NCBI GenBank assembly: GCA_045637095.1 | Contig: JAZTYX010000029.1 | Span: 1-41,630 of the forward strand | Length of the DNA stretch: 41,630 bases | Direction of reading: 5' to 3' | From: UMGS1649 sp045637095 | GTDB taxonomy: Bacteria > Bacillota > Clostridia > TANB77 > CAG-465 | Part shown: positions 39,869 through 41,630 of the stretch, in pieces | Layout of the letters: each line of letters opens with the position of its first letter | Position numbering within the stretch: the first letter of the stretch is position 1 | Made by a program: the position numbers and the translations under genes | The notes under the pieces: generated by a model | Told to the model about the DNA's origin: nothing | What the model saw: the letters and a program-made list of their open reading frames with translations, nothing else | The model's database searches: none

Positions 39869-40336
39869 ATGATTATACAAACGGAGCGGCTTGTTTTAAG
39901 GCCGTTTGAAAAGGACGATGTAACATGGTATTATGAATTGGTTCAAGATAAAGAGCTTGTTGAGAGATTAAAGAGCTTAAAAGTAGATAGTGCAGACGAG
40001 GCAGTGCGAGATGTAGAGCTTTTTTCTAATGGAGATTTCAAAAACGATTTTTATTATGTCATAACTGATAAAAATAATAATGTTTTGGGGATTATAATTG
40101 CAGTTAGAATAACCAGGATGACGATAGATGTTTCGTATTTCTTAAAGGCGGAATACCGTCATAATGGATATATGCACGAAGCACTTGCTGAGTTTGGCCA
40201 CAAGGTGCGGAGCGTAGAACCGCTATATAGATTGCGTTTTGAAATTGAGAAGAATAATATTCCGTCTCTCAAAGTGGCAAAAAGATTCTGTGCAATTATT
40301 CAAGACAAAGGTGATAAATTCATGTGTTACATCTAA
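39869..40336 (+). CDS. GNAT family N-acetyltransferase (RimJ/RimL-like)
   Basis: 155 residues from ATG at 39869, with AAAGGAG ending 8 bases upstream; a longer frame from 39824 is excluded because it would begin inside the promoter. N-terminal TERLVLRPFEKDDVTWYYEL is the typical start of RimJ/Acetyltransf_3 proteins. The acetyl-CoA region lies around YFLKAEYRHNGYMHEALAEF (the Q/R-x-x-G-x-G/A signature is degenerate: YRHNGYM). The C-terminal IEKNNIPSLKVAKRFC is also characteristic. Substrate unknown: proteins, small amines or antibiotics are all possible. G+C is slightly raised (22 of 60 bases in 39901-39960). Monocistronic. Confidence 0.85.
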   Translation: MIIQTERLVLRPFEKDDVTWYYELVQDKELVERLKSLKVDSADEAVRDVELFSNGDFKNDFYYVITDKNNNVLGIIIAVRITRMTIDVSYFLKAEYRHNGYMHEALAEFGHKVRSVEPLYRLRFEIEKNNIPSLKVAKRFCAIIQDKGDKFMCYI

Positions 40337-40344
40337 AAAATAGG

Positions 40345-40377
40345 GCTTCTGATATAAATATCAGGAGCTCTTTTCTT
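40345..40377 (+). terminator. Terminator of the GNAT gene
   Basis: GCTTCTGATAT (40345-40355) pairs with ATATCAGGAGC (40358-40368) through one G-U pair; the top bases must open to form the loop. TCTTTTCTTT follows. Confidence 0.8.
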
Positions 40378-40437
40378 TATGTTAACACAAGGGTGTAAAA
40401 ACTATTATAAATTTGTAACAAAAATGTAATAAAAATG

Positions 40438-40466
40438 TTGACTAAAATGCCCCTAAATGATATAAT
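40438..40466 (+). promoter_or_regulatory. Consensus promoter of the str operon (rpsL-rpsG-fusA)
   Basis: TTGACT at 40438-40443, 17 bases, TATAAT at 40461-40466, with extended -10 TG at 40458-40459. The roughly 57-base leader ends in AAGGAGGTGA. Apart from this promoter, the AT-rich stretch 40378-40437 shows nothing. Confidence 0.9.
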
Positions 40467-40529
40467 GATTAAGCGTATTTGTGGATTTTGTAATTCACGT
40501 ATGAAATATTAACAAGGAGGTGAAGTCAA

Positions 40530-40943
40530 GTGCCAACATTTGCGCAATTAGTAAGAAAAGGAAGACATGATAAAACTACTAAATCTAAATCACCAGCTCT
40601 TCAAAGAGGATTAAACTCTAGAAAGAAGAAAGTAACTCAAGTTTCTTCTCCACAAAAGAGAGGTGTTTGTACAGTAGTTAAAACACAAACTCCTAAAAAG
40701 CCTAACTCAGCGTTAAGAAAAGTAGCCAGAGTTAAACTTACAAATGGTATGGAAGTTTCTGCATATATTCCAGGAATCGGACATAACCTACAAGAACACA
40801 GCGTTGTTCTAATTAGAGGAGGAAGAGTAAAAGATCTTCCAGGTGTTAGATACCACATAGTTAGAGGTGTACTAGATACAGCTGGTGTAGCTGGTAGAGT
40901 ACAAGCTAAATCTAAATATGGAGCTAAAAAAGGTAAAAAATAA
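40530..40943 (+). CDS. rpsL: 30S ribosomal protein S12
   Basis: 137 residues from GTG at 40530, with a full AAGGAGGTGA ribosome site. The decoding loop KTQTPKKPNSALRKVARVKL and the GGRVKDLPGVRYHIVRG loop are intact; Lys57 and the Lys in GGRVKD correspond to E. coli Lys43 and Lys88, so the streptomycin-sensitive residues are present. First gene of the str operon, here with its own promoter and no upstream L7Ae-like gene. An 88-base spacer with two hairpins separates it from rpsG. Confidence 0.98.
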   Translation: MPTFAQLVRKGRHDKTTKSKSPALQRGLNSRKKKVTQVSSPQKRGVCTVVKTQTPKKPNSALRKVARVKLTNGMEVSAYIPGIGHNLQEHSVVLIRGGRVKDLPGVRYHIVRGVLDTAGVAGRVQAKSKYGAKKGKK

Positions 40944-40956
40944 TCTAACATAATTG

Positions 40957-41002
40957 GTGCTTGATTTATAAAATATAAGCACTGACAAAATTAACAATTT
41001 TG
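40957..41002 (+). other. Two consecutive hairpins in the rpsL-rpsG spacer
   Basis: GTGCTT (40957-40962) pairs with AAGCAC (40977-40982); immediately after, CAAAATT (40986-40992), loop AAC, AATTTTG (40996-41002). No T-run follows. In E. coli the rpsL-rpsG spacer is where S7 represses translation, so a similar control role is possible. Confidence 0.5.
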
Positions 41003-41031
41003 AGTACCGTAAAAAGAAGGAGGGAAGGAAA

Positions 41032-41502
41032 GTGCCAAGAAAAGGACATTTAGTTAAAAGAGAAGTTATGCCAGACCCAATATATGGTTCTAAAGTAGTT
41101 GCAAAACTAATAAACAAAGTTATGTGGGATGGTAAGAAAACTGTTGCTGAAAAAATCGTATACGGAGCATTTGATATAGTTGCTGAAAAAACTGGAAGAA
41201 ATGCATTAGAAGTATTCGAAGACGCAATGGAAGCAGTTATGCCAGTTCTTGAAGTTAAAGCAAGACGTGTTGGTGGTGCTACATACCAAGTGCCTATCGA
41301 AATTAGAGCAGATAGAAGACAAAGTCTAGGAATTAGATGGTTAGTAGAATACGCTAGAAAGAGAAATGAACACGGAATGGACGAAAAACTAGCAGCTGAA
41401 ATGTTAGATGCATTAAACTCACAAGGTGGAGCATTTAAGAAAAAAGAAGATACTCATCGTATGGCAGAAGCAAACAAAGCATTTGCTCACTACAGATGGT
41501 AA
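41032..41502 (+). CDS. rpsG: 30S ribosomal protein S7
   Basis: 156 residues, standard bacterial length, from GTG at 41032 with AAGGAGGGAAGG upstream. Family motifs: MPRKGHLVKREVMPDPIYGS, then VRRVGGATYQVP-like ARRVGGATYQVPIEI, and RMAEANKAFAHYRW at the C-terminus. S7 nucleates assembly of the 30S head. fusA begins 21 bases downstream. Confidence 0.98.
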   Translation: MPRKGHLVKREVMPDPIYGSKVVAKLINKVMWDGKKTVAEKIVYGAFDIVAEKTGRNALEVFEDAMEAVMPVLEVKARRVGGATYQVPIEIRADRRQSLGIRWLVEYARKRNEHGMDEKLAAEMLDALNSQGGAFKKKEDTHRMAEANKAFAHYRW

Positions 41503-41523
41503 ACCAAGGATAGGAGGAAGTTT

Positions 41524-41630
41524 ATGGCAGGTAGAGAATATCCTCTTGAGAGGACAAGAAATATCGGTATCATGGCTCACATCGATGCTGGTAAAACAAC
41601 TACTACTGAAAGAATACTATTCTATACAGG
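41524..41630 (+). CDS. fusA: Elongation factor G, 3'-truncated by the window edge
   Basis: Only the first 35 complete codons are present: MAGREYPLERTRNIGIMAHI followed by DAGKTTTTERILFYT, the G1 region of EF-G. ATG follows TAGGAGGAAG. The gene continues past the window; its place after rpsG is the usual one. Confidence 0.96.
   Translation, partial: MAGREYPLERTRNIGIMAHIDAGKTTTTERILFYT

Overview
The window looks like a chromosome segment from an AT-rich, low-GC Gram-positive bacterium, most likely an uncultured gut-type Clostridia (Bacillota). The reasons are strong AGGAGG-type ribosome sites with several GTG and TTG starts, near-consensus sigma-A promoters, hairpin-plus-T-run terminators, a short 4.5S-type SRP RNA upstream of dnaX-ybaB-recR, DltA/DltC homologues, two VanW proteins, a short two-membrane-segment PhoR/WalK-type kinase and a Clostridia-style prepilin. 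I do not name a species.

Layout. 1-5973: the 3' part of rpoB, then rpoC and a terminator. 6071-12194: a repeat-bearing surface protein, then a tight five-gene envelope operon (TraX-like acyltransferase, VanW, DltA-like adenylating enzyme, DltC-like carrier protein, O-antigen ligase/polymerase-like protein). 12333-14082 (minus): a GC-rich orphan gene and an HD-GYP response regulator whose phospho-acceptor Asp is Asn. 14404-20542: a membrane-anchored unknown, SRP RNA, and dnaX-ybaB-recR followed by a probable murL-murD2 pair. 20647-22294: a prepilin-like protein with a hypervariable-looking C-terminus, and an orphan minus-strand gene. 22510-25442: response regulator, histidine kinase, TatD. 25583-26710: a GC-rich N-acetylhexosamine 1-kinase (NahK-like) gene. 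26782-30345: gyrA (minus) divergent from a DnaJ/CbpA-type co-chaperone. 30374-37332: a Cys-rich unknown (minus), then VanW/G5 protein, transglutaminase-like protein, an unknown, a MurE-like ligase and a CPBP protease. 37479-40336: typA/bipA, a GC-rich orphan (minus) and a GNAT. 40530-41630: rpsL, rpsG and the start of fusA.

How it fits together. The classical rpoB-rpoC-rpsL-rpsG-fusA string is split by about 34.5 kb, much of it cell-envelope functions. These include a probable alternative route to D-glutamate in peptidoglycan (MurL/MurD2), a MurE-like ligase with a non-mDAP motif, two VanW proteins, a transglutaminase-like protein and an unusual Dlt-like activation module without DltB or DltD. 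Single-gene units richer in G+C, each with its own promoter and usually a terminator, punctuate the segment and look acquired.

The best candidates for something undescribed are the TraX-VanW-DltA-DltC-ligase operon and the prepilin with an NNY-codon-rich, diversity-generating-retroelement-like C-terminal segment. No transposase, integrase, reverse transcriptase, CRISPR array or tRNA gene was seen. All calls are by eye from sequence and remembered family motifs, with no database searches.
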